In this document: piece by piece, positions 1 through 5,227 of the stretch
Layout: every line of letters begins with the position of its first letter
How positions within the stretch are numbered: the stretch's first letter is position 1
NCBI GenBank assembly: GCA_020853375.1
Contig: JADYZA010000117.1
Span: forward strand, 1 to 5,227
Source of the DNA: Verrucomicrobiota bacterium
GTDB taxonomy: Bacteria; Verrucomicrobiota; Kiritimatiellia; Kiritimatiellales; Tichowtungiaceae
Reading direction: 5' to 3'
Length of the DNA: 5,227 nt
Program-made: the position numbers and the translations under genes
The notes under the pieces: generated by a model
The model's input: the letters and a program-made list of their open reading frames with translations, nothing else
Database searches by the model: none
What the model was told of the DNA's origin: nothing

Positions 1-546
1 ATCCGCAAGAGCAAGACTCAGGTTGTTGTTGCCAGTCCGGGATCCGCGTCGCACTGCTCAAAATGCTTCTCGTGGGTCAACGCCGCCTGCCCGCAAAGAT
101 TAAAACGCGGAGGACTTACTGAAACCGCAACCGCTGCATTGATTTCATGGGATTTCAAGATGGTAGACAAGGCCAAGGATGCCAGCACCAAAGTGGAAGT
201 CTCTGCCAATAAAGGGGCTGTGGTAATCAATACGATCGCCTTTGCCTGGAATAATAAATTCGCATACTACAAGGGTGAAGTCAGTGTGGACTCAGGGGTG
301 CCTTACGCCCTTAACAATTGGTACCGCATCCAGATCACAGCCAATGCGAACGCCACCCATGACATAAACATTATCGATCTGGCAACTTCCAGTAGCGTGT
401 TAAGCGTAAAGGATATCCCGAACAAAACGCCAAAAATTCCAATCACATCTATCTACGGCTGGATGTTTGATGCCGACACCACGGCCTCGAGAACCAGCAC
501 GATGCATCTGGATAACTTTTCGATCGTCCCCATTATCCCGAACTAA
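1..546 (+). CDS. LamG/concanavalin-like domain protein, C-terminal fragment (5' end outside window)
   Basis: Reading frame 1 is open from the first base to a TAA at 544-546, giving 181 residues with no true start, so the gene is cut by the left edge. From about residue 39 on, the sequence alternates short beta-strand-like stretches with Asn/Thr/Asp-rich loops. It contains WYRIQI at about 107-112 and ends with HLDNFSI at about 169-175. The patterns 'NWYRI.I' and a terminal 'hLDNf.i' are typical of LamG/concanavalin A-like jelly-roll domains at the C-terminus of secreted proteins in polysaccharide-degrading PVC bacteria; this is recognition by eye, not a search result. Such domains usually bind carbohydrate or act as adhesion modules; the catalytic part, if any, would lie upstream. 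By eye it is more AT-rich than the lpx and transporter genes. Residues 1-38 (Ser/Cys/Arg-rich) do not resemble the domain, so the join near base 115 is uncertain. A TTG at 139 is in frame but is not a convincing start. A strong terminator follows directly. Confidence 0.6.
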   Translation: MRKSKTQVVVASPGSASHCSKCFSWVNAACPQRLKRGGLTETATAALISWDFKMVDKAKDASTKVEVSANKGAVVINTIAFAWNNKFAYYKGEVSVDSGVPYALNNWYRIQITANANATHDINIIDLATSSSVLSVKDIPNKTPKIPITSIYGWMFDADTTASRTSTMHLDNFSIVPIIPN

Positions 547-571
547 TCGATCCAACATATCCGGTTCGGAA

Positions 572-603
572 AAAAGAGCCTCGGAACTTTCCGAGGCTCT
601 TTT
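572..603. terminator. Bidirectional Rho-independent terminator
   Basis: A perfect 14-bp inverted repeat has arms at 572-585 (AAAAGAGCCTCGGA) and 590-603, closed by a 4-nt ACTT loop. The stem has a GC-rich core. On the plus strand it ends in TTTT; on the minus strand the run of A at 570-575 supplies six T. It lies 25 nt after the stop of the LamG-like gene and 20 nt after the lpxB stop on the opposite strand, so one hairpin can end transcription from both convergent units. Confidence 0.93.
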
Positions 604-623
604 GTGTTCAGCGCAAACAAGAA

Positions 624-1751
624 TCAGCCCAGCTCTTCGGCGATAATGGCGGCCACGCGACCAGCCGGGCTGCCGATTCCCAGTAGTTTTTCCAAGGTTT
701 GGAAGTTTTCGATCATCGCCGCGCGCATCGGCGTGTCATTCATCAGAGGATCAATCGTCGCGGCCAGTTTCAGCGGTTGCATATTCTGCTGAAGGCGTTC
801 GGGCATGATTTCCCTTCCGGAAACAATGTTGGCGATGCCGAGCCACGGAATGCGAATCAGCGCGCGCACCATCAGGTAGTTCGCGAAACTTCCCCGGTAA
901 ACCAGCACCGTCGGACAGCGTAACAGCGCGGCTTCCAGCGTCGCCGTTCCCGACGCGACAAATGCGGCATCCGCCTGCTTCAAAACCTCACGGGCTCGGC
1001 CTGTCACAATCGATATGCGGCGCGGGGCTTTAGTGCTCTTCTGTAAAATTGATTCAACCAGCGCAAGGCGGCGTTCCGGAACTGGAATGAGAAAGGAAAC
1101 ATCAGGCCGAGAATCCTCAATCAATTTCGCGGTTTCCAGCAACCGGGGAAGAATATAAATGATTTCCTGTTTGCGGCTTCCCGGCAGTAAAGCGATTTTC
1201 TTTTCGCCGTTCCACGGCAACGGTTCCGGCTCTTTCGTGCGGAACTCACGCAACTCGTCCACCATTGGATGTCCGACAAAATCGACCTTCAGATCAACGC
1301 CTTTAAACACATCGACTTCGAACGGAAAAATAACCATCAGACGGTCAATGATCTCCGCCATTTTCGGAATCCGTCCGCGGTTCCACGCCCAGACCTGCGG
1401 GCAGACATAATAGAGCACTTTGATGCCGCGTTTTTTCAGTTCGCGAGCCAGGCGCAGATTAAATCCGGGGTAATCCACCAGCAATGCGGCATCGGGTTTA
1501 CGTTTTTCAGCTTCAGATAAAATTTCACCGAACGTGCGTTTGAAAAATGGATAACGTTTGAGTACTTCGACAAAGCCGAGAACATCCATTTCGCGGGTGT
1601 CGTGCAGTAGCTCGACTCCTTCAGCGCGGAGCCGGTCGCCGCCGATTCCCCAAACGGTCACATCGGAACGTTTTTCCTTCAGCGCGCGGATCACATCCGC
1701 CGCATGCATATCTCCGGAATCTTCGCCCGCTATGACTAAAAGTGATTTCAT
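624..1751 (-). CDS. lpxB: Lipid-A-disaccharide synthase
   Basis: LpxB is a peripheral inner-membrane glycosyltransferase (GT19, GT-B fold). It joins 2,3-diacylglucosamine-1-phosphate (lipid X) to UDP-2,3-diacylglucosamine, releasing UDP and forming the beta-1,6-linked lipid A disaccharide. The 375-residue product has the usual family length and its motifs in order: AGEDSGD at 8-14 (family G-E-x-S-G-D), GIGGDRL at 35-41, MDVLGFVEVL at 55-64, VDYPGFN at 92-98 (including the conserved Asp of the 'D.P.FN' motif), CPQVWAW at 117-123, FPFE at 142-145, VGHPMVDE at 159-166, LLPGSRKQEI at 188-197 and SGTATLEAALL at 267-277. The ATG is well placed: GEDSGD starts at residue 9, as in homologues, and AGAGGT lies 5 nt upstream. 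The gene follows lpxI by 3 nt and is very likely co-transcribed and translationally coupled with it. A bidirectional terminator lies 20 nt past its stop. Codons for residues 350-354 (FQTLE) form a 15-bp palindrome also found upstream of lpxI. Confidence 0.97.
   Translation of the reverse strand: MKSLLVIAGEDSGDMHAADVIRALKEKRSDVTVWGIGGDRLRAEGVELLHDTREMDVLGFVEVLKRYPFFKRTFGEILSEAEKRKPDAALLVDYPGFNLRLARELKKRGIKVLYYVCPQVWAWNRGRIPKMAEIIDRLMVIFPFEVDVFKGVDLKVDFVGHPMVDELREFRTKEPEPLPWNGEKKIALLPGSRKQEIIYILPRLLETAKLIEDSRPDVSFLIPVPERRLALVESILQKSTKAPRRISIVTGRAREVLKQADAAFVASGTATLEAALLRCPTVLVYRGSFANYLMVRALIRIPWLGIANIVSGREIMPERLQQNMQPLKLAATIDPLMNDTPMRAAMIENFQTLEKLLGIGSPAGRVAAIIAEELG
690..704. repeat. 15-bp palindrome TTCCAA-N3-TTGGAA, copy 1 (inside lpxB)
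   Basis: The sequence is TTCCAAGGTTTGGAA: perfect 6-bp arms (690-695, 699-704) around a GGT spacer. It lies near the 3' end of lpxB. In the lpxB frame it reads TTC-CAA-ACC-TTG-GAA, encoding Phe-Gln-Thr-Leu-Glu (residues 350-354), without disturbing the expected C-terminal helix. The same two arms with the same spacing recur at 2601-2615. Its role is unknown; a dimeric protein-binding site or a dispersed genomic repeat are the likely explanations. Confidence 0.7.
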
Positions 1752-1754
1752 CTG

Positions 1755-2579
1755 TTACCTCTGCGCTTTCAGAACGGTGACCGCAAGACCCATGGCATCG
1801 GCCTGCGCGATAAGCTCGTCTTTATGAAGTAGGATGGCGCCGCCCTCTTCAACCGCCAGACAGGTGGCTTTGGCTTTTTTGAGCGAATTGAGCGTTTGTT
1901 TTCCAATGACTGGAATATCAAAACGCATATCGTGTCCAAACTTTGGAACTTTGACGACTACCGCACCGCGCCCGCCAAGTTTTCCGCCGCGTCGAATGGC
2001 TTTATTGGTGCCCTCGAAGGCTTCGACCGCCAGAACCATTCCTTCTTTCACGACGACGGTCTGACCGATGTCCAGATGGCTGGTGTCTTTGATGATTCGC
2101 AGGCCAATTGAAATATCGTTCAGTTCGCGGGCATCAGGAGCGCGGGCGGTGAGCTGTCCGGCGGCTGGCATGTAATCCTGCATAAATGAGCTGGCTGGCA
2201 GCAGTCTGATTCCGGTCTTTTCAATTTCAGCGATGATCGCGCCGAAAATGCTGTGCGCGTTCTTAACCGGCAGGCTTTTAAGCAGCGAAAGCAGCGCTTT
2301 ATCCATCCGGATATTGAAAAGGTTTTTCGGGTTGATTTGTCCGGCCATGACCGCGTGCCGGGCTCCGCTGTTTTTGAGCGCGTCGAGCAACGCGCCAAGG
2401 CTTCCGGCATGCGACCAGATCACTTCGTCGGCCACTTGAGCAATCTCGCGCCGGGTTTCACCTTTGAAGGCGATGGCGACAATCCGTTTCACGCCGCGTG
2501 TCCGGGCGGCCCGAGCGAGCAGCAACGGATAGTCATCACGTCCGGCGATTAAGGCGAGGGTTTCGGGCGTTTCATTCAT
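1755..2579 (-). CDS. lpxI: UDP-2,3-diacylglucosamine pyrophosphatase, LpxI type (DUF1009)
   Basis: LpxI hydrolyses UDP-2,3-diacylglucosamine to lipid X plus UMP. It does the job of LpxH in bacteria that lack LpxH, by a metal-dependent attack on the alpha phosphate. Counting from the ATG at 2579 the product is 274 residues, normal for the family. The N-terminal domain opens with LALIAGRDDYP (residues 8-18), the usual 'lglIAG.g.lP' start. Further on are MAGQINPKNLF at about 78-88, an LLPASSFMQDY stretch at about 126-136, and the C-terminal catalytic domain (DUF1009). That domain has VEAFEGTN at about 185-192, VVVKVPKFGHDMRFDIPVIG at about 207-226 and a following Q-T. At the position after EGT, where many homologues have Asp, this protein has Asn. 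The start is uncertain: the frame stays open upstream and a TTG at 2606 would add nine residues. The ATG fits the family better, although no clear ribosome site precedes it. The stop lies 3 nt before lpxB, the next enzyme in the pathway. Confidence 0.95.
   Translation of the reverse strand: MNETPETLALIAGRDDYPLLLARAARTRGVKRIVAIAFKGETRREIAQVADEVIWSHAGSLGALLDALKNSGARHAVMAGQINPKNLFNIRMDKALLSLLKSLPVKNAHSIFGAIIAEIEKTGIRLLPASSFMQDYMPAAGQLTARAPDARELNDISIGLRIIKDTSHLDIGQTVVVKEGMVLAVEAFEGTNKAIRRGGKLGGRGAVVVKVPKFGHDMRFDIPVIGKQTLNSLKKAKATCLAVEEGGAILLHKDELIAQADAMGLAVTVLKAQR
1757..1762 (-). promoter_or_regulatory. Ribosome binding site of lpxB, overlapping the lpxI stop
   Basis: On the minus strand AGAGGT is followed by a 5-nt gap and the lpxB ATG. 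The last base of the site is the first base of the lpxI TAA codon (1755-1757). Ribosomes finishing lpxI therefore stop directly on the lpxB start region, which points to translational coupling and settles the lpxB start. Confidence 0.75.
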
Positions 2580-2600
2580 GGGCTGAAAAATGGCAGAAGT

Positions 2601-2615
2601 TTCCAAGCCTTGGAA
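2601..2615. repeat. 15-bp palindrome TTCCAA-N3-TTGGAA, copy 2 (upstream of lpxI)
   Basis: The sequence is TTCCAAGCCTTGGAA. The arms are the same as in copy 1, and here the symmetry extends to 7+7 bp around a central C. It sits between the divergent lpxI and transporter genes, 22 nt upstream of the preferred lpxI ATG. The alternative TTG start of lpxI (2604-2606) lies inside it, and in that frame it reads Phe-Gln-Gly-Leu-Glu. A one-base loop is too tight for a stable RNA hairpin, so a DNA site for a dimeric protein is more plausible than an RNA structure. This would place it to act on lpxI, the transporter gene or both. Confidence 0.7.
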
Positions 2616-2633
2616 GCGGCAAATACCGTCCGC

Positions 2634-2662
2634 ATTAAAGTTTAAACTCCGGCTTGTTGCAG
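2634..2662 (-). promoter_or_regulatory. Possible sigma70-type promoter for lpxI-lpxB
   Basis: On the minus strand CTGCAA (2657-2662, 3 of 6 matches to TTGACA) is followed by a 17-bp spacer and TTTAAT (2634-2639, 5 of 6 matches to TATAAT). Transcription would start near 2627, leaving a leader of about 45-50 nt before the ATG at 2579 and putting palindrome copy 2 just inside the transcript. The -35 match is weak and the call rests on sequence alone. A 10-bp palindrome AGTTTAAACT (2639-2648) lies in the spacer. Confidence 0.3.
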
Positions 2663-2681
2663 GATGACGTCGCTCTATAAT
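2654..2681 (+). promoter_or_regulatory. Possible promoter overlapping the start of the MFS gene
   Basis: A perfect TATAAT at 2676-2681 is preceded, with a 16-bp spacer, by TTGTTG at 2654-2659 (3 of 6 matches to TTGACA). Transcription would begin near 2688, only a few bases before the in-frame ATG at 2691, implying an almost leaderless mRNA. If this promoter is the real one, the ATG at 2664 is not used. The -35 element is weak and a chance TATAAT inside coding sequence cannot be excluded. Confidence 0.25.
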
Positions 2682-3971
2682 CCGCCGTCTATGTATGTTT
2701 CATCAGAAACGAAACGGATTCTGCGCAACATCACCATCGGACAATGCGCCGGACTGCTCGGCCCGCTGCTGTTCAGCAACGGCTTTATGCTGGCGTACGT
2801 GTTGCGCCTCGGCATTCCTTCGTACCGGATTCTGTTCCTTTTCGCGCTCATGCCGCTGATCAGCACGGCGCTGACGATTCCCTTCTCCTGGCTCTCGGAC
2901 TGCTCCGGAAAAAAACGGGTTGGCGGAACGGGCATGATCGTGTCAATCGCCGGATTTTTTCTACTGCCTCTGGCGGCCTTCATGCCGAACAGCTCAGTGG
3001 CTTGGCTGACAGCGGGCATTCTGATTTTTTCCATTGGTAATACAGCGAACGGCGCCAGCTGGTTCGCCTTGCTGAGTTCTATTGTTCCGGAAGAAGTCCG
3101 CGGACGCTGGTTCGGACAGATGCGAAGCACGTGGCAAAGTGTATCGATTGTCTTTTCACTGGCTCTCACGCTGCTACTTCATCACCGTCCGGAACTGTAC
3201 ATTTTCCAGATTCTTCTGGTGGCGACTGGCGCGCTAATGATCGTCCGGCTGGTCTTCTACCGGCAGATTCCGGAGCTTGATCCGGTCAACCCGCCCAGCG
3301 GCGGATTTTTCCGAACCCTATCCTCAATCCTGAAAATTCCGGGCTATCTGCGCTTCTGCCTGTACTGCTTTCTGATGACGTTCACCGCAGGAAGCTTGGG
3401 GCTGCTCGGACTGCTCGAAAAAGAAACGCTGGGCTTCAGCGACAGTCAGTTGATCATGATGGGCAACCTGCTCTCGGTTGGGACCATTGCCGGGCTCTGG
3501 TTCGGCGGGAAAATGGTGGATCGTGTCGGAGCCAAGCCGGTTTTTTTATTCACGCATCTCGTCTTCGCACTGACACTGGCCTGCCTGTTTCTGCGCGGCC
3601 TTGTTCCCTTGCCGATGCCTGTGTACATCGGACTGTTCTCGTTTTTCTTCGGCACGACGCAAGGCACAATGAGTATCGCGGCAACCTCTGAACTGCTGGC
3701 GCTTATTCCACCGGAAAACAAATCGCTTTCAACAGGCTTTAATATCGTGCTGGGTTCGGCAGGGCTTTCGCTGGCTGGCCTTTTAAACAGCCATCTACTG
3801 AAAATCAAAGCGTTTCCTGAACAGTGGACTCTGTTTAATCACCCAATGAGCGCCTATGACGTGCTCCTAGCCGGCTTCGCGTTTCTATCCATTCTGATGG
3901 CGGCAACGCTGCTTGGGCTGGTTCCAAAAATCAGGGGTCTGCGCAGCCAATCGCTTCCGCAGACCCGATGA
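2664..3971 (+). CDS. MFS transporter, 12 membrane segments
   Basis: This 435-residue integral inner-membrane protein belongs to the major facilitator superfamily. About twelve hydrophobic segments are visible, roughly at residues 27-48, 55-78, 88-107, 112-133, 156-175, 177-198, 228-251, 263-282, 291-310, 316-340, 354-376 and 398-420. The cytoplasmic loop after segment 2 has the MFS motif A pattern in degenerate form (SWLSDCSGKKR, 75-85; D79, G82). The duplicated copy after segment 8 is better kept (GGKMVDRVGAK, 281-291; D286, R287, G289). The segment 4-5 loop carries PEEVRGRWFGQMR (142-154), typical of the superfamily. The substrate cannot be told from sequence. The gene diverges from lpxI, but nothing ties it to lipid A. 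No good ribosome site precedes the ATG at 2664 (an AGG abuts it); an in-frame ATG at 2691, just after a TATAAT, is an alternative that would shorten the protein by nine residues. The last codons overlap a hairpin that probably terminates the convergent gene. Confidence 0.92.
   Translation: MTSLYNPPSMYVSSETKRILRNITIGQCAGLLGPLLFSNGFMLAYVLRLGIPSYRILFLFALMPLISTALTIPFSWLSDCSGKKRVGGTGMIVSIAGFFLLPLAAFMPNSSVAWLTAGILIFSIGNTANGASWFALLSSIVPEEVRGRWFGQMRSTWQSVSIVFSLALTLLLHHRPELYIFQILLVATGALMIVRLVFYRQIPELDPVNPPSGGFFRTLSSILKIPGYLRFCLYCFLMTFTAGSLGLLGLLEKETLGFSDSQLIMMGNLLSVGTIAGLWFGGKMVDRVGAKPVFLFTHLVFALTLACLFLRGLVPLPMPVYIGLFSFFFGTTQGTMSIAATSELLALIPPENKSLSTGFNIVLGSAGLSLAGLLNSHLLKIKAFPEQWTLFNHPMSAYDVLLAGFAFLSILMAATLLGLVPKIRGLRSQSLPQTR
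3926..3966 (-). terminator. Probable terminator of the DUF2723/TPR gene, inside the MFS 3' end
   Basis: A perfect 9-bp inverted repeat has arms GGGTCTGCG (3935-3943) and CGCAGACCC (3958-3966), with a 14-nt loop. On the minus strand it lies 19 nt after the stop of the DUF2723 gene and is followed, after four bases, by five T (complement of A at 3926-3930), as expected of a Rho-independent terminator. On the plus strand no T run follows, so it should not terminate the transporter gene efficiently. The loop is longer than ideal. Confidence 0.5.
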
Positions 3972-3985
3972 TATAATGCCCAAAA

Positions 3986-5227
3986 TCAGAACAACAGCGG
4001 GTTCAGTCCGCCGCCGGACTGCGGTGACATGCCTGGCGAGCGCCGCCCGAAAGATGCCTCAGGCGGAACAAGTGCCTGGAAGCGCGGGTCATTCGACAGA
4101 GGGCGGAAGCGAACATCTTTACGAATTACCGCGCGGATCGGGTCGCCGCCCTTCTCCACAGCAGTCCTGATGGCTTGCAAAGCGGCATCCGGACGACCCA
4201 GAGCAATACGGTTCGCAGCCAGTTCAATTTGCGCCACCAGATCATCCGGCTGAGCCGCCAGATATTTCAAAATCACAGGTTCTACGAGATCGATCTGTTT
4301 AATCTGGGTCAGCAACTGGGCCAGTTGCGCATAGACATTCGGCGGAGCCGAATCGCGCATAATATAGTCAACCATCTGCTTGAGAGATGCTCGTTCCTGA
4401 AGCGCGTTATAAATCTGAATCAGCTCGAACGCTACGCCGATCTCCGGCGTTTTCCCTCCAAGCAAGGTGGCTTCCAGATCGGCCTTGCGCTGGTTAATCG
4501 CCTGCAGCTGATCAATCTGCTTGAGAAAACCTGCAATACTGTCGTTGTGTTGATCCTGCGCGGCAAAATCCGAAATCACTTTGCGCGCCTCGTTCAATCG
4601 ACGTTCGCGCACATAAAGCTCCGCCAGCCGGAAAACGGCTTCCGGACTAAGCGGGTAAAGCTGAACGGCCTGTTTGAAAGCGTATTCGGCTTCCGCCAGG
4701 TTGCCTCGTGCCGCATAGAGCCCGGCGATGGCGCTGCGGAGTTTGGAAAATGTTTTGCGGGCAACCACGTCACGGGTGAATTTTGAATCGCTGACCAGCC
4801 GGTTCACGTACCAGCTCCAGAACTCGTGGTCGTTCTTGACCATTTCTGCAGTGATCTCCGTCGGCTCATTATTGATCTTCATGATCAAGCCGTGCGGTGT
4901 CAGATAAGGATACATCCAGGGAATGACATAGCTTTCTTCAACGTAGAAATCGCGCTTGCGGAGTTTCCCGGACGGGTTGACCGGATCAAACGGAACAACG
5001 GCGGCTCCGGACTGGCGGGTTGACTCGTCGGTTTTATATTCAGTGACGTACTGGTTGTGATCAAAAATCTGCTTACATAGAAGCCCGTTAATCTGCATAA
5101 CTCCGCCAACGCCTTGCACCTGAACGCGTCCGCCCTCCATCTTCACATCCGCTCCGGCATCAATCCGTCCGCTTTGAATTCCCTGAACGTAATCCTGAAA
5201 CGCGGTGTTGCTGTCGGATTCTGATGG
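3986..5227 (-). CDS. DUF2723-family membrane protein, C-terminal part with TPR repeats (5' end outside window)
   Basis: The frame is open from the right edge to a TGA at 3986-3988, giving 413 residues of the C-terminus; a GTG at 5144-5146 is an internal valine, not a start. DUF2723 (PF11028) proteins have an N-terminal multi-pass membrane domain related to protein O-mannosyltransferases (eukaryotic TMEM260). That part would lie beyond the window. What is visible matches, from memory, the soluble tail of PVC members: VQVQGVGGVMQINGLLCK at about fragment residues 35-52, then FYVEESYVIPWMYPY (94-108) and LTPHGLIMKIN (109-119), the most diagnostic block. TPR-like helical pairs follow: KLRSAIAGLYAARGNLAEAE at about 162-181, a second at about 194-221, and weaker ones at about 265-290 and 328-360. 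A Gln/Leu-rich helix around 233-255 could be a coiled coil. The tail ends in a Gly/Pro/Ser-rich stretch. The role is probably envelope glycosylation or assembly, with the TPRs as a protein-binding scaffold; this is inference. It converges on the MFS gene with 14 nt between stops. Confidence 0.8.
   Translation of the reverse strand, partial: PSESDSNTAFQDYVQGIQSGRIDAGADVKMEGGRVQVQGVGGVMQINGLLCKQIFDHNQYVTEYKTDESTRQSGAAVVPFDPVNPSGKLRKRDFYVEESYVIPWMYPYLTPHGLIMKINNEPTEITAEMVKNDHEFWSWYVNRLVSDSKFTRDVVARKTFSKLRSAIAGLYAARGNLAEAEYAFKQAVQLYPLSPEAVFRLAELYVRERRLNEARKVISDFAAQDQHNDSIAGFLKQIDQLQAINQRKADLEATLLGGKTPEIGVAFELIQIYNALQERASLKQMVDYIMRDSAPPNVYAQLAQLLTQIKQIDLVEPVILKYLAAQPDDLVAQIELAANRIALGRPDAALQAIRTAVEKGGDPIRAVIRKDVRFRPLSNDPRFQALVPPEASFGRRSPGMSPQSGGGLNPLLF

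Noticed and set aside
18..230. Minus-strand open frame of 70 codons over the left end
   Set aside because: It overlaps the LamG-like coding region, resembles nothing I recognise and has no ribosome site; its plus-strand counterpart after base 115 is clearly protein-like.
1901..1915. Possible third palindrome copy, TTCCAATGACTGGAA, inside lpxI
   Set aside because: One arm position is mismatched, and the bases encode the conserved 'PVIGK' part of the LpxI D-x-P-x-x-G motif, so protein conservation alone can explain the resemblance.
2675..3169. Minus-strand open frame of 164 codons
   Set aside because: It lies opposite the transporter gene, which has clear membrane segments and MFS motifs; the Pro/Ser/Arg-rich translation is typical of a shadow frame.
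3972..3977. TATAAT between the two convergent genes
   Set aside because: No -35-like hexamer lies 16-18 bp upstream (AATCGC region), and a transcript from here would only run antisense into the DUF2723 gene.
4175..4786. Plus-strand open frame of 203 codons
   Set aside because: It lies wholly opposite the DUF2723/TPR gene, whose protein has recognisable motifs; the translation here has no recognisable fold and is a shadow.
5144..5146. GTG as start of the TPR protein
   Set aside because: The frame is open to the window edge and residues upstream of it belong to the same DUF2723-type sequence, so this is an internal valine codon.

Overview
The window looks like chromosomal DNA from a Gram-negative bacterium of the Planctomycetes-Verrucomicrobia-Chlamydiae (PVC) group, most likely Verrucomicrobiota or Kiritimatiellota. 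Three things support this. Two adjacent genes make lipid A, so the cell has an LPS-type outer membrane, and one of them is the LpxI type of UDP-diacylglucosamine hydrolase rather than LpxH. A DUF2723/TPR membrane protein at the right edge resembles, from memory, those of PVC genomes. A 15-bp palindrome, TTCCAA-N3-TTGGAA, occurs twice in only 5.2 kb. The phylum call is an inference and no database was searched.

Layout, left to right. Positions 1-546 (+) hold the C-terminal end of a probable secreted protein with a LamG/concanavalin-like beta-sandwich fold; its start lies outside the window and its first ~115 bases read poorly. A strong bidirectional terminator (572-603) separates it from a convergent minus-strand pair, lpxB (624-1751) and lpxI (1755-2579, possibly extended to 2606). 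The pair is transcribed lpxI then lpxB with 3 nt between them. A short divergent region (2580-2663) carries one palindrome copy and weak promoter-like sequences. It is followed by a plus-strand 12-TM MFS transporter (2664-3971). The transporter converges, with 14 nt between stop codons, on the minus-strand C-terminal part of a DUF2723 plus TPR protein (3986-5227, running off the right edge). A hairpin inside the 3' end of the transporter gene looks like the terminator for the DUF2723 gene.

How the genes work together. LpxI converts UDP-2,3-diacylglucosamine to lipid X, and LpxB joins lipid X to a second UDP-2,3-diacylglucosamine to give the lipid A disaccharide, so the pair encodes two consecutive steps. 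The LamG-like protein, the MFS transporter and the DUF2723 protein have no evident link to that pathway beyond acting at the cell envelope or surface. Nothing in the window looks like a defence system, CRISPR array, insertion sequence, phage, rRNA or tRNA. The most notable unexplained signal is the repeated palindrome: both copies, read in the frame of the minus-strand genes, encode Phe-Gln-X-Leu-Glu.
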